Positions 55,532 through 64,000 of a DNA stretch of 64,000 nucleotides are shown in pieces. The translations under genes were made by a program, and so were the position numbers. How positions within the stretch are numbered: the stretch's first letter is position 1; every line of letters starts with the position of its first letter. The stretch spans positions 50,121 through 114,120 of the forward strand of contig JAAFAI010000017.1 in NCBI GenBank assembly GCA_018222405.1. Reading direction: 5' to 3'. The stretch is from Gammaproteobacteria bacterium. Its GTDB lineage: Bacteria > Pseudomonadota > Gammaproteobacteria > Enterobacterales > Alteromonadaceae. The notes beneath the pieces are model-generated. The model did not search any database. It had not been told where the DNA came from and was given only the letters and a program-made list of their open reading frames with translations.

Positions 55532-56270
55532 CCGTCATCCCCGCGTGCACCCCTTCCGTCATCCCCGCGTGCTTCTGGGCGGGGATCTCAATAAAAGGCT
55601 ATTTAGGCTGAGTCAGGGTTATTGGGAGATCCCGGCTCGTGGGCCGGGATGACAGGGTATAATCGAGGGGCCTAAATTACCCTATCATTCCTGCATATAC
55701 CACCACCGTCGTCCCCGCTTGCACCCCTTCCGTCACCTCCGCGTGCACCCCTTCCGTCATCCCCGCGTGCTTCTGGGCGGGGACCTCCGCAAAAGGTTAT
55801 TTCAGCTGAGTCAGGGTTATTGGGAGATCCCGGCTCGTGGGCCGGGATGACAGGGTATAATCGAGGGGCCTAAATTACCCTATCATTCCTGCATATACCA
55901 CCACCGTCGTCCCCGCTTGCACCCCTTCCGTCACCTCCGCGTGCACCCCTTCCGTCATCCCCGCGTGCTTCTGGGCGGGGACCTCCGCAAAAGGTTATTT
56001 CAGCTGAGTCAGGGTTATTGGGAGATCCCGGCTCGTGGGCCGGGATGACAGGGTATAATCGAGGGGCCTAAATTACCCTATCATTCCTGCATATACCACC
56101 ACCGTCGTCCACACATGCACCTCTTCCGTCACCCTGCATGCACCTCTTCCGTCATCCCCGCGTACTCCACTTACGTCATCCCCGCATGCTCCTGGGCGGG
56201 GATCTCCATAAAAGGTTATTTATGCTGAGTCAGAGCTATCAGGAGACCCCGGCTCGGAGGCCGGGGCGAC
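55532..56270. repeat. REP-like repeat block between yafS-like gene and metG
   Basis: The 782-base gap has no credible gene. It is built of two mirror-like palindromes in alternation: CCCCGC-loop-GCGGGGATCTC and GATCCCGGC-loop-GCCGGGATGACAG, separated by about 37 bases (AAAAGG, TTATTT, GAGTCAGGGTTAT). The pair resembles a BIME of bacterial REP elements. Downstream of 56110 the units diverge, ending in a GC-rich hairpin at about 56245-56270 before metG. Confidence 0.85.
55621..56110. repeat. 198-bp tandem repeat, about 2.5 copies
   Basis: Copy one spans 55621-55818, copy two 55819-56016, and copy three breaks off at 56110. Copies one and two appear identical by eye over 198 bases, and copy three is identical over its 94 bases. 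Each copy contains both REP-like palindromes. Such perfect copies suggest a recent duplication or an assembly copy number error. Confidence 0.9.
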
Positions 56271-56285
56271 TACGTCGGTTTTTTC

Positions 56286-58331
56286 TTATTTCACCCGCAT
56301 GCCGGGTTGGGCGCCTTCGTGTGGCTCCAGGATGTACAGGTCTTTACCACCCGGGCCGGCGGCTAATACCATGCCCTCTGACATGCCGAAACGCATTTTA
56401 CGAGGAGCCAGGTTGGCTACCATTACCGTGTGCTTACCAATTAAATCTTCCGGTGCGTAGGCAGACTTAATGCCGGCAAATACCTGACGGGTTTCGCCGC
56501 CCAGATCCAGTTCCAAACGTAACAGTTTGTCGGCTTTTTCCACATGCTCAGCATTGGCAATGCGAGCAATACGGAAGTCCACTTTAGCAAAGTCATCAAA
56601 GGTGATTTCTTCGCTAATGGGATCTTTCGCCAGCGGGCTGTTTGGATCTAGCTTCGGCTCGGCGGCCAGGCTTTCTTTTGAGTCTTCAACCATAGCGTTA
56701 ATTTTATCCATCTCTACGCGCTGCATCATTGGCTTAAACTTATTAATTTCGTGGTTAGTGAGCACGGTCTGCGCACTGTCCCAGGTTAATTTGTCGTTTA
56801 AGAATTCTTCGGCTTTTTCAGCCAGTACCGGCAGTACGGGTTTCAGGTAAGTCACCAGAATACGGAACAGGTTAATTCCCAGTGAGCAAACATCATGGGT
56901 AAACTGCTGCTTGTCTTCCTGCTTAATGGTTACCCACGGCGCATTGGTATCGATGAACTGGTTGGCTTTGTCTGCCAGCATCATGATTTCGCGCACCGCC
57001 TGGTGGTATTTACGTTTTTCGAACAGGTTAGCGATGGTTTCAGAAGCATCCTGGAACTGCTTAACCAGTTCTGGCTCCAGCACGGTTTCTGATAACTTGC
57101 CGTCGAAACGTTTGGTAATAAAGCTGGCACAACGGCTGGCAATATTAACCACCTTACCAACTAAGTCAGAATTTACTTTCTGCGCGAAATCTTCAAAGTT
57201 AAGGTCGATATCGGTTACGCCATCACCGAGCTTGGAAGCAAAGTAATAACGCAGGTATTCCGGGTTCAGGTGGTCCAGATAAGTGCGGCCTTTAATAAAG
57301 GTGCCGCGGGACTTAGACATTTTAGCGCCGTTAACCGTAACGAAACCGTGAATGTTTACGCCGGTTGGTTTACGGTATCCCGCACCTTCCAGCATCGCCG
57401 GCCAGAACAGGCAGTGAAAGTAAGTAATGTCTTTACCAATAAAGTGGTACAACTCGGCATCGGAGTCTGCTTTCCAGTAACTGTCGAAGTCTACGTTGTT
57501 GCTGTCACAGAAATTCTTAAAGCTGGCCATGTAGCCCACTGGTGCATCAACCCAAACATAGAAGAATTTATTCGGCGCCCCAGGAATTTCGAAACCAAAA
57601 TACGGCGCATCGCGGCTGATATCCCACTGCTGTAAACCGTCTTCAAACCACTCTTGTAGTTTGTTGGCCATTTCTTCCTGAATCGCACCAGAGCGGATCC
57701 ACTCTTTCAACATGCCTTCAAATTGCGGCAGGTCGAAGAAGAAGTGTTCAGACTCTTTGAGTACCGGCGTGGCACCAGACACAACGCTACGCGGGTTCTT
57801 CACCTCGGTAGGGCTGTAGGTCGCACCGCACACGTCACAGCTGTCGCCGTTTTGGTCTTCGGCACCACAGCTTGGGCAGGTACCCTTCACAAAGCGATCC
57901 GGCAGGAACATATTCTTTTCCGGGTCGAACAACTGGTTGATAGTGCGCTTGGAAATGTAACCGGCTTTATCCAGACGATTGTAAATTTCTTCACAGAACG
58001 CTTGGTTTTCCGGTGAATGGGTCACATAGTAATTGTTGTAATCAACAAAAAAGTCTGTGAGATCCTGATGGTGCTCAGCGCGGGTCTTCGCCACCATTTC
58101 TTCCGGGGTAATGCCAAGCTCCTGAGCTTTGAGCATCACCGGCGTACCGTGTGCATCATCGGCACAAACGCTGTAACATTCATGACCGCGTAAACGCTGG
58201 AAACGGGTCCAGATATCGGTTTGAATATGTTCAAGCAAGTGACCTAAGTGAATAGATCCGTTGGCATAGGGTAACGCGCTGGTTACCAGAATTCGGCGCT
58301 TGCCGTTAGTCAGATGACTCTGTTCAGACAT
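56286..58331 (-). CDS. metG: Methionyl-tRNA synthetase
   Basis: Charges tRNA-Met. The 681-residue class I synthetase has the HIGH-like [18 protein letters not shown], a zinc-binding Cys cluster ([19 protein letters not shown]), and the KMSKS loop [16 protein letters not shown]-terminal tRNA-binding (EMAP II-like) domain (about 575-681) is present. Length and layout match E. coli MetG. It is divergent from apbC/mrp, as in E. coli. Confidence 0.95.
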   Translation of the reverse strand: MSEQSHLTNGKRRILVTSALPYANGSIHLGHLLEHIQTDIWTRFQRLRGHECYSVCADDAHGTPVMLKAQELGITPEEMVAKTRAEHHQDLTDFFVDYNNYYVTHSPENQAFCEEIYNRLDKAGYISKRTINQLFDPEKNMFLPDRFVKGTCPSCGAEDQNGDSCDVCGATYSPTEVKNPRSVVSGATPVLKESEHFFFDLPQFEGMLKEWIRSGAIQEEMANKLQEWFEDGLQQWDISRDAPYFGFEIPGAPNKFFYVWVDAPVGYMASFKNFCDSNNVDFDSYWKADSDAELYHFIGKDITYFHCLFWPAMLEGAGYRKPTGVNIHGFVTVNGAKMSKSRGTFIKGRTYLDHLNPEYLRYYFASKLGDGVTDIDLNFEDFAQKVNSDLVGKVVNIASRCASFITKRFDGKLSETVLEPELVKQFQDASETIANLFEKRKYHQAVREIMMLADKANQFIDTNAPWVTIKQEDKQQFTHDVCSLGINLFRILVTYLKPVLPVLAEKAEEFLNDKLTWDSAQTVLTNHEINKFKPMMQRVEMDKINAMVEDSKESLAAEPKLDPNSPLAKDPISEEITFDDFAKVDFRIARIANAEHVEKADKLLRLELDLGGETRQVFAGIKSAYAPEDLIGKHTVMVANLAPRKMRFGMSEGMVLAAGPGGKDLYILEPHEGAQPGMRVK

Positions 58332-58451
58332 AGAATAATTCGTTCGGCTAATTGCTATTGGAAATGGCGCAAATACTAGCGGAAAAGCGCTTTTTTTGCA
58401 TTGTTTTTGTATGAGTTAATCTTATCTAACCGATAAAATTGCAGGTATTGT

Positions 58452-59558
58452 ATGTTTTTTTCGCGAAAGTCTTCCAAACCCTCGGCGTTGTTACAGTGCG
58501 CTGCTGATTATTTGCGCAACTATTTTGTTGTGGATAAAGACGAAGTATTGCCGTGGTGTGCCGAAGAAGAGGGCGCGCTTACCATTACCTTTCCCTTTGC
58601 TAATCAAAGCCAGTGGCCGTTCATTGAAGCAGGCCTCACAGAAGCATTTAAGAGTAAAAAGCTCAGCGCCGGATTGAAATTTAAAACCAAAATTCACAGC
58701 GGGCAAACCGCCAAACCACCGGTAACCAATATTCGTAATATCATTGCGGTTGCCTCGGGCAAGGGTGGTGTAGGTAAGTCGACCACCAGTATTAACCTGG
58801 CCTTTGCGCTCATGCAGGAAGGGGCCAGAGTAGGTATTTTAGATGCCGACATCTATGGTCCTTCGGTGCCTATCATGCTGGGAAATACCGGTGAACGTCC
58901 CGCAACGGCTGATAATAAGCATATGCAGCCGTTGCAGGCCCACGGCTTGGTAGCCAACTCCATTGGCTATTTGGTGCCGGCAGAAGACGCGGCCGTCTGG
59001 CGTGGCCCCATGGCAAGTAAAGCGCTGTCGCAAATCATTAATGAGACCCTGTGGCCTGTGCTGGATTACCTTATTGTGGATATGCCTCCGGGTACGGGGG
59101 ATATTCAGCTTACCATGGCGCAACAGGTACCATTAACCGCGGCGGTGGTGGTTACTACACCGCAGGACTTAGCGATTGCCGATGCCCAAAAAGGCATTGC
59201 CATGTTTAATAAGGTCAACATCCCGGTGCTGGGGCTGGTAGAGAATATGAGCTTTTACCAGTGCACTGCCTGTGGGCACAAAGAATACGTTTTTGCTAAA
59301 GATGGCGGCAATTTGTTAGCAGAACGCTACAATTTACCGCTATTGGGCGCATTGCCGCTTGATATTTGTATCCGTGAACATGCCGGCTCCGGCCGGCCGT
59401 TATTAATCAGCGAACCGGATAGCCCATTGTCAGACGCATACCGGGAGATGGCTCGGGCCGTATCGTTCGAATTGGCTACCACAGTGCCGATTGCCGAACA
59501 GCAGGACAAGAATATTAAGGGCGACCCGATAGCGTTTAATCCGTTAACCGATGGCTAA
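58452..59558 (+). CDS. apbC: Iron-sulfur cluster carrier protein ApbC/Mrp
   Basis: A 368-residue P-loop ATPase that carries [4Fe-4S] clusters to apoproteins. The deviant Walker A is SGKGGVGKSTTSINL (102-116), followed by DADIYGPSVPIML and VDMPPGTGDIQLT. The conserved CTAC motif in MSFYQCTACG lies near residue 275 and holds the cluster. E. coli has the same metG-mrp arrangement. The N-terminal region (about 1-90) is a weak MIP18-like domain. Confidence 0.92.
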   Translation: MFFSRKSSKPSALLQCAADYLRNYFVVDKDEVLPWCAEEEGALTITFPFANQSQWPFIEAGLTEAFKSKKLSAGLKFKTKIHSGQTAKPPVTNIRNIIAVASGKGGVGKSTTSINLAFALMQEGARVGILDADIYGPSVPIMLGNTGERPATADNKHMQPLQAHGLVANSIGYLVPAEDAAVWRGPMASKALSQIINETLWPVLDYLIVDMPPGTGDIQLTMAQQVPLTAAVVVTTPQDLAIADAQKGIAMFNKVNIPVLGLVENMSFYQCTACGHKEYVFAKDGGNLLAERYNLPLLGALPLDICIREHAGSGRPLLISEPDSPLSDAYREMARAVSFELATTVPIAEQQDKNIKGDPIAFNPLTDG

Positions 59559-59665
59559 TTGGCAAAATGTACGAGATAAGCGGCTATATCCGCTTAAAAC
59601 ACGTTGCCTGAGGGGCGTTGCAGTCGCATAATAGCGCCCCGGTTTAGCCTTAGGAATCCCCCGCA

Positions 59666-60265
59666 ATGCGTTTATGTGATCGCGATATTTATCAGTACCT
59701 TCAAGACGGCAAAATTAAAATCGATCCACAACCAGATTACGATCAGATCAGCGGCCTTACGGTGGACATTCGTCTGGGCAATAAATTTCGTGTATTTGAA
59801 GATCATGCCGCACCTTACATTGATTTAAGCGGGCCGAAATCACAGGTTCAGGCTGCCCTTGAATCGGTTATGAGCGACGAAATTGAATTGCCGGAAGACA
59901 AAGCTTTCTTCCTCCACCCTAAAGAGCTGGCGCTGGCCATTACTCATGAATCGGTGACCTTACCAGACAACATCGTAGGCTGGCTGGACGGCCGTTCCTC
60001 GCTGGCTCGCCTTGGCCTGATGGTGCATGTTACCGCCCACCGGATTGATCCCGGCTGGTCGGGCAATATTGTGCTGGAATTTTATAACAGCGGTAAGTTA
60101 CCACTGGCATTACGGCCACTGATGAAAATTGGTGCCTTGAGTTTTGAGGTGCTCAGCCAACCGGCAGAAAAACCTTACAATGCCCGGATTGACGCTAAGT
60201 ACAAAGGGCAGGCGGGTGCTGTGGCCAGTCGCATTAGTGCCGACGGTAAAGACGACAGCGAGTAA
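59666..60265 (+). CDS. dcd: dCTP deaminase
   Basis: Converts dCTP to dUTP, feeding dTTP synthesis. The 199-residue homotrimeric dUTPase-fold protein starts [12 protein letters not shown] and contains [33 protein letters not shown], with the catalytic Glu region in [11 protein letters not shown] and the end [11 protein letters not shown]. Length agrees with E. coli Dcd. It is 107 bases downstream of apbC. Confidence 0.94.
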   Translation: MRLCDRDIYQYLQDGKIKIDPQPDYDQISGLTVDIRLGNKFRVFEDHAAPYIDLSGPKSQVQAALESVMSDEIELPEDKAFFLHPKELALAITHESVTLPDNIVGWLDGRSSLARLGLMVHVTAHRIDPGWSGNIVLEFYNSGKLPLALRPLMKIGALSFEVLSQPAEKPYNARIDAKYKGQAGAVASRISADGKDDSE

Positions 60266-60339
60266 GGTACTCCTGTCGCCTATTTTTTAAAGTCCTCCAA
60301 TCACTTGTAAATTTATTGTTTAAAATTTACATCTAAAAC

Positions 60340-60367
60340 TTTACTTAATCGATTAAGTTGCTATCTT
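60340..60367 (+). promoter_or_regulatory. Promoter with LacI-type operator in the spacer, upstream of GH97
   Basis: TTTACT (60340-60345) and TATCTT (60362-60367) are 16 bases apart. ACTTAATCGATTAAGT (60343-60358) is a perfect 16-base palindrome with a central CG, and it lies between these boxes. This is the structure expected for a LacI-family operator. The regulator gene is not in the window. Confidence 0.65.
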
Positions 60368-60399
60368 ATTGGCTATTAAAACCTGATAAGGAAGCAACT

Positions 60400-62469
60400 A
60401 TGCGCCTGGCTACCGCTTTATATTTGTCTGCTCTCTCACTGCTGAGTTTTGGCTCACAGGCAACTGACGTTTCGGTAACGTCCCCAGATGGTGATATTAA
60501 ATTTATCTTCACCGATAAAAACGATTATGCCCAGTATACAGTGGACTACAACGGTAAGCAGATCATGCGCCCGGCGCGCCTTGGTTTTGCTTTTGCCAAG
60601 GCAAAATCGATTTATCGTCATCTTGAAGTCAGTGAAGTAAGCCGCACCAGCGAAGATAACACCTGGGAGCAACCCTGGGGGGAGCAACGTGTTATCCGCA
60701 ACCACTACAATGAGCTGGTGGTTAAATTTGCCGATAAGAATGACGCAGATAATGCCTTTAACGTGCAGGTACGAGTATTTGATGATGGCATTGGTTTTCG
60801 TTACCACGTAAGCGCCGACGGGCAACGTGATATCACCCGCGAACTGACCGAGTTTTCGATCATTGATTCGCACACGGCTACTGCTTACTGGATCCCGGGG
60901 CAGGGTTATGACCGTCAGGAGTATCTGTATCGCGAAACCCGGTTGCAGGATGTTGGCAAAGCCAGCACACCCATGACCATTAAACTGGATGACGGCACGC
61001 ACCTGGCTATCCATGAAGCCGCGCTGGTGGATTACGCTGGCATGAGCCTCGATTGGCAGTCACTGGGCCGCTTTGAAGCCGATTTAGCGCCTCGTGCCGA
61101 TGGCATAAAAGTGCGTAAACAAGGCAGTTTCACCACGCCATGGCGTACCGTGCAGATAGCGCCAAATGCGGCAGAGTTAATCAACTCCTATATCACCCTT
61201 AACCTCAACGAACCCAATAAGCTGGGTGAGGTTGACTGGATTAATCCGGGTAAGTACATCGGTATCTGGTGGGGAATGCATATCCAGAAATACACATGGG
61301 GCTCCGGTGATAAACACGGTGCTACCACAGAAAATACCCTGCGCTATATGGACTTTGCTGCGCAGCATGGCTTTGACGGCGTATTGGTAGAAGGCTGGAA
61401 TATTGGCTGGGATGGCGACTGGATCCAAAACTCAGAGCTATTCTCGTTTACCGAGAGCTATCCGGATTTTGATATTCAAAAAGTCAGCGATCACGGCAAA
61501 AAAGTGGGCGTTAAGCTTATTGGCCACCACGAAACATCTGGCGGTATCACCAACTACGAAGCTCAGATGGAAGACGGTTTTGCCCTGTATCAGAAGATGG
61601 GCGTCGAGCAGATTAAACCCGGTTATGTAGCGCATGGCCAGAGTCTGAAAGTCACCGACGAGCAAGGCATTAAACGCCTGGAATATACCGACAGTCAGCC
61701 GCTGGTAAATCACTTTATTAAAAACATCACCACCGCTGCGAAATACGGTATTTCGATTAACACTCACGAGTCGGTAAAGGATACTGGGCTTCGCCGCACT
61801 TATCCAAACTGGATTGCCCGGGAAAGTGCTCGCGGACAGGAATACAACTCAGGCTGGGCAGCACCAAATCCACCAGAGCATGTACCTATGCTGGCCTTTA
61901 CCCGCATGCTTTCCGGCCCGATGGACTTTACGCCAGGGATTTTCGACCTTGATTACCCGCCAATTAAAGGCGGAACCGAAGAACACGGCCGTGTGAAATA
62001 CATGCGCCCTCAAAGCACCATCGCTAAACAATTAGCCGAGTATGTTGTGCTTTACAGCCCGATCCAGATGGCCGCTGATTTGCCGGAGAACTACGAAGCG
62101 CAAATGGCGCCTTTCCAGTTCATTAAAGATGTTCCTACCGACTGGGAGCAAACTCAGGCGCTGCAGGGCGAAGTAGGCGACTATGTGGTAATAGCACGGC
62201 AGGAACGTAAAGCACGTGAATACACTGGTAACGATTGGTATTTAGGCGCAATTACCAATGAAGAGGCGCGGGATATTACTGTGCCATTGAGCTTTCTTAA
62301 ACCGGGTAAGACCTACGAAGCGCAAATTTATAAAGACGGCCAAAAAGCAGATTGGCGAACCAATCCCTATGACGTGGATATCAGTAAAAGAAAGGTCACC
62401 AGTAAAGACTCATTAACCTTGCACCTTGCTGCGGCAGGTGGCGCGGCCATAAGGTTTAAACAGCTGTAA
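60400..62469 (+). CDS. Glycoside hydrolase family 97 alpha-glucosidase (SusB-like)
   Basis: A 689-residue exported enzyme (start ATG 60400, preceded by AAGGA; signal peptide about 1-21). It has the three GH97 parts: N-terminal beta-sandwich (about 22-270), catalytic barrel (about 275-560) and C-terminal beta domain (about 570-689). The EGWNIGWDGDW loop, GHHETSGG and the THESVKDTGLRRTYPNW and ESARGQEYN segments correspond to the Glu-rich active site of the inverting SusB type, not of the retaining (Asp-nucleophile) type. It should cleave alpha-glucosidic bonds of starch or maltodextrin fragments, probably in the periplasm. A LacI-type palindrome lies upstream. Confidence 0.9.
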   Translation: MRLATALYLSALSLLSFGSQATDVSVTSPDGDIKFIFTDKNDYAQYTVDYNGKQIMRPARLGFAFAKAKSIYRHLEVSEVSRTSEDNTWEQPWGEQRVIRNHYNELVVKFADKNDADNAFNVQVRVFDDGIGFRYHVSADGQRDITRELTEFSIIDSHTATAYWIPGQGYDRQEYLYRETRLQDVGKASTPMTIKLDDGTHLAIHEAALVDYAGMSLDWQSLGRFEADLAPRADGIKVRKQGSFTTPWRTVQIAPNAAELINSYITLNLNEPNKLGEVDWINPGKYIGIWWGMHIQKYTWGSGDKHGATTENTLRYMDFAAQHGFDGVLVEGWNIGWDGDWIQNSELFSFTESYPDFDIQKVSDHGKKVGVKLIGHHETSGGITNYEAQMEDGFALYQKMGVEQIKPGYVAHGQSLKVTDEQGIKRLEYTDSQPLVNHFIKNITTAAKYGISINTHESVKDTGLRRTYPNWIARESARGQEYNSGWAAPNPPEHVPMLAFTRMLSGPMDFTPGIFDLDYPPIKGGTEEHGRVKYMRPQSTIAKQLAEYVVLYSPIQMAADLPENYEAQMAPFQFIKDVPTDWEQTQALQGEVGDYVVIARQERKAREYTGNDWYLGAITNEEARDITVPLSFLKPGKTYEAQIYKDGQKADWRTNPYDVDISKRKVTSKDSLTLHLAAAGGAAIRFKQL

Positions 62470-62494
62470 TACAGTAACATAATCCAGTGAGACC

Positions 62495-62532
62495 AAAGGC
62501 GCCTGGTTACCCAACTCCAGGCGCCTTTTTTT
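62495..62532 (+). terminator. Intrinsic terminator of GH97
   Basis: AAAGGCGCCTGG (62495-62506) and CCAGGCGCCTTT (62517-62528) form a perfect 12-base stem with loop TTACCCAACT, followed by a T-run. Confidence 0.9.
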
Positions 62533-62666
62533 GTCATTATACAATTACCTGTATAACAATACCTTTAGTAACTTCCATCGTGGAGCGTAGCTGAATCGAA
62601 CAAATATTGTACTGGCACGGTATTCCCTATACAGTTGAACTAACCAAAACAACAGGGAAAGATTTC

Positions 62667-63818
62667 GTGAGCAGACCAACTACGCTATTTGCATTGAGTT
62701 TTCTATTGTTTTCTGGCTGGTCTAATGCAAAGGATTTAAACAAAGAAATTGATGCACTCATGCAGTCCGCGATAGAGGCCGAGGCACCAGGCTGTAATTT
62801 GGGAATAATGCACAAGGGAGAGTTTTTATATAAAGCGGGCTACGGACTGGCTAACCTTGAACTAAACGTGCCGCTAGATGGAAATCAGGTGCATCGAATG
62901 GCGTCGGTTTCCAAGCAATTTACTGCCATGGCCGTATTGATGCTGGTGGAACAGGGCAAAATTGATCTTGACCAGGACATTCATACCTATTTACCAGCGT
63001 TGCGAGACTATGGCCATACCGTAACCGTACGGCAAATGTTAGGTCATACCTCTGGTATGGGCGACTATGATCTTATCGCCGATTCGTACGAAGGGAGCAA
63101 ATCAGAGAATAACACTGGGTTAAAGTCTGCCGCAGGCGGCGATTTTCGTTTAGGTAATGAAGACTACCTAACCATCAGTGAATTTTATGATGTGGTGAAG
63201 CGGGTACCACTAGCCATGCCACCAGACCAGCAATACCAGTATAGCAATATTGCCTATTTCTTACTGTCTATGCTTGTTGAAGAGGTTTCAGGACAGACAC
63301 TTCGAGAGTTTAGCCATCAATATGTCTTCAAACCACTCAACATGAAACACACCTTCTTTAGCGATAATCCCGTGGAAATTGTTAAAAACCGTGCCTATGG
63401 CTACAAGCAACTAGATGATGGAAGCTATGTTACTGATATGACAAATTTATTTTGGGTTGGTGATGGTGGCTTACACACTAATTTAGATGATTTATTGCGA
63501 TGGAGCGAAAACTTTCTGCAGCCGAAAATTGGTCAATCCCCCCAGGCATTGATCGACGCCATGAATACGCCGAACAGTCAGCAGCAAGCCGGAAAAGGGG
63601 TCTTTTACGGTAATGGGCAGTTTATCCATACGTTTAAAGGTTATCAGACATACTCACATTCCGGAGGGTGGTTAGGCACCGCTACCTACTTCGCGAGATA
63701 TCCCGAGTTGGCGCTATCTTTTGCCATGATGTGCAACGATGTTTCTAATGACCAAGTCTTCGAGGCGTTTAACGAGGTTCGCGAAGCTGTGTTTAATTCC
63801 ATTACTAACACTGAATAG
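62667..63818 (+). CDS. Exported serine hydrolase, class C beta-lactamase family
   Basis: A 383-residue serine beta-lactamase/D-aminopeptidase fold protein. I start it at GTG 62667: AGGG precedes it at a normal distance and the protein then begins with a typical signal peptide (ending SNA). The catalytic SxxK is SVSK (S80-K83), the YxN motif is YSN in QYQYSNIAYFLL, and HSGGW near residue 330 replaces the KTG. Such proteins include class C-like enzymes, esterases and peptidases; true beta-lactamase activity should not be assumed. Codon use is more AT-rich than in the flanking housekeeping genes, so recent acquisition is possible. Confidence 0.85.
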   Translation: MSRPTTLFALSFLLFSGWSNAKDLNKEIDALMQSAIEAEAPGCNLGIMHKGEFLYKAGYGLANLELNVPLDGNQVHRMASVSKQFTAMAVLMLVEQGKIDLDQDIHTYLPALRDYGHTVTVRQMLGHTSGMGDYDLIADSYEGSKSENNTGLKSAAGGDFRLGNEDYLTISEFYDVVKRVPLAMPPDQQYQYSNIAYFLLSMLVEEVSGQTLREFSHQYVFKPLNMKHTFFSDNPVEIVKNRAYGYKQLDDGSYVTDMTNLFWVGDGGLHTNLDDLLRWSENFLQPKIGQSPQALIDAMNTPNSQQQAGKGVFYGNGQFIHTFKGYQTYSHSGGWLGTATYFARYPELALSFAMMCNDVSNDQVFEAFNEVREAVFNSITNTE

Positions 63819-63914
63819 CGGATAATGATTAACGCTTTATTGAAAGTGAAGTCTGTACTCTGATGGAAATTTCGACAACCAGAGCAAAAGCCTGATAATT
63901 GTATGGCTTAACCG

Positions 63915-63942
63915 TTGCAATCAGACAAAATATGAGTACACT
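63915..63942 (+). promoter_or_regulatory. Promoter of tRNA-Pro
   Basis: TTGCAA (63915-63920) and TACACT (63937-63942) are spaced by 16 bases, followed by a GC-rich discriminator-like TAGCGGC. This fits a stringently controlled stable-RNA promoter just before the tRNA at 63959. Confidence 0.6.
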
Positions 63943-63958
63943 TAGCGGCTCTTTCGGT

Positions 63959-64000
63959 CGGTGTGTAGCGCAGCCTGGTAGCGCACTGTCATGGGGTGTC
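63959..64000 (+). tRNA. tRNA-Pro(GGG), 5' part only
   Basis: The window ends in a tRNA. The acceptor strand CGGTGTG, the D-arm GCGC-AGCCTGGTA-GCGC and the anticodon stem start CTGTC are followed by the loop ATGGGGT, giving anticodon GGG. The 3' part is outside the window, so the fold cannot be completed. Confidence 0.8.

Overview
The window looks like chromosomal DNA of a marine gammaproteobacterium of the order Alteromonadales, most likely Alteromonadaceae. This is inferred from gene content and order: an E. coli-like epmC/yfcL/mnmC/fabB block, a pdxB-asd-fimV-truA-accD-folC-dedD-cvpA-purF block, a HubP/FimV landmark protein with a very acidic repeat region, miaE, and a GH97 alpha-glucosidase. 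No phage, insertion sequence, CRISPR array or plasmid function was seen. Nearly all of the DNA is coding; the two largest intergenic stretches (47.8-48.3 kb and 55.5-56.3 kb) consist of REP-like repeats.

Layout. 0-7.3 kb: end of a DUF445 membrane protein, a TetR regulator overlapping a wax ester synthase/diacylglycerol acyltransferase, rlmA, a DUF3291 protein, a secreted amidohydrolase, and an RsgA-type GTPase preceded by a possible 12-codon leader peptide with competing hairpins. 7.5-12.6 kb: a GMC oxidoreductase, a TetR regulator divergent from a fadH-type 2,4-dienoyl-CoA reductase, and cytochrome b561. Two near-identical perfect hairpins (9124-9169 and 11982-12030) bracket the tetR-fadH pair. 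12.7-17.4 kb: a HTH/TolB-like/TPR regulator divergent from a small secreted protein, a membrane-anchored TPR-retropepsin, a hotdog thioesterase and a FFLEELY-type protein. 17.5-25.3 kb: epmC, an ATP-NAD kinase family protein, yfcL, three tandem FlgO-domain lipoproteins, mnmC and fabB. 25.3-39.5 kb: the pdxB to purF block (PLP, aspartate family, tRNA pseudouridine, fatty acid, folate and purine synthesis) with fimV and a secreted M28 peptidase inside it. 39.5-46.2 kb: Yip1-like and YbhN-like membrane proteins, miaE, a soluble PAS-MCP protein, a rhodanese, lpxH and ppiB. 46.4-58.3 kb: cysS, a LysE exporter divergent from a MocR-type regulator, a methyltransferase, a voltage-sensor-like membrane protein, mltD, gloB, a yafS-like methyltransferase and metG. 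58.4-64 kb: apbC/mrp, dcd, GH97 glucosidase behind a LacI-type operator, a serine hydrolase and the start of a tRNA-Pro.

Most genes are housekeeping. The parts that deserve attention are regulatory or repetitive: the rsgA and fimV leaders, the shared tetR/fadH operator, the helically phased repeats at 14.47 kb, the MocR/LysE boxes, the GH97 operator, the two REP-like repeat blocks (one containing two apparently identical 198-bp tandem units), the FlgO triplet, and a voltage-sensor-like protein with no visible pore. No clearly new biological system could be demonstrated from the sequence alone.
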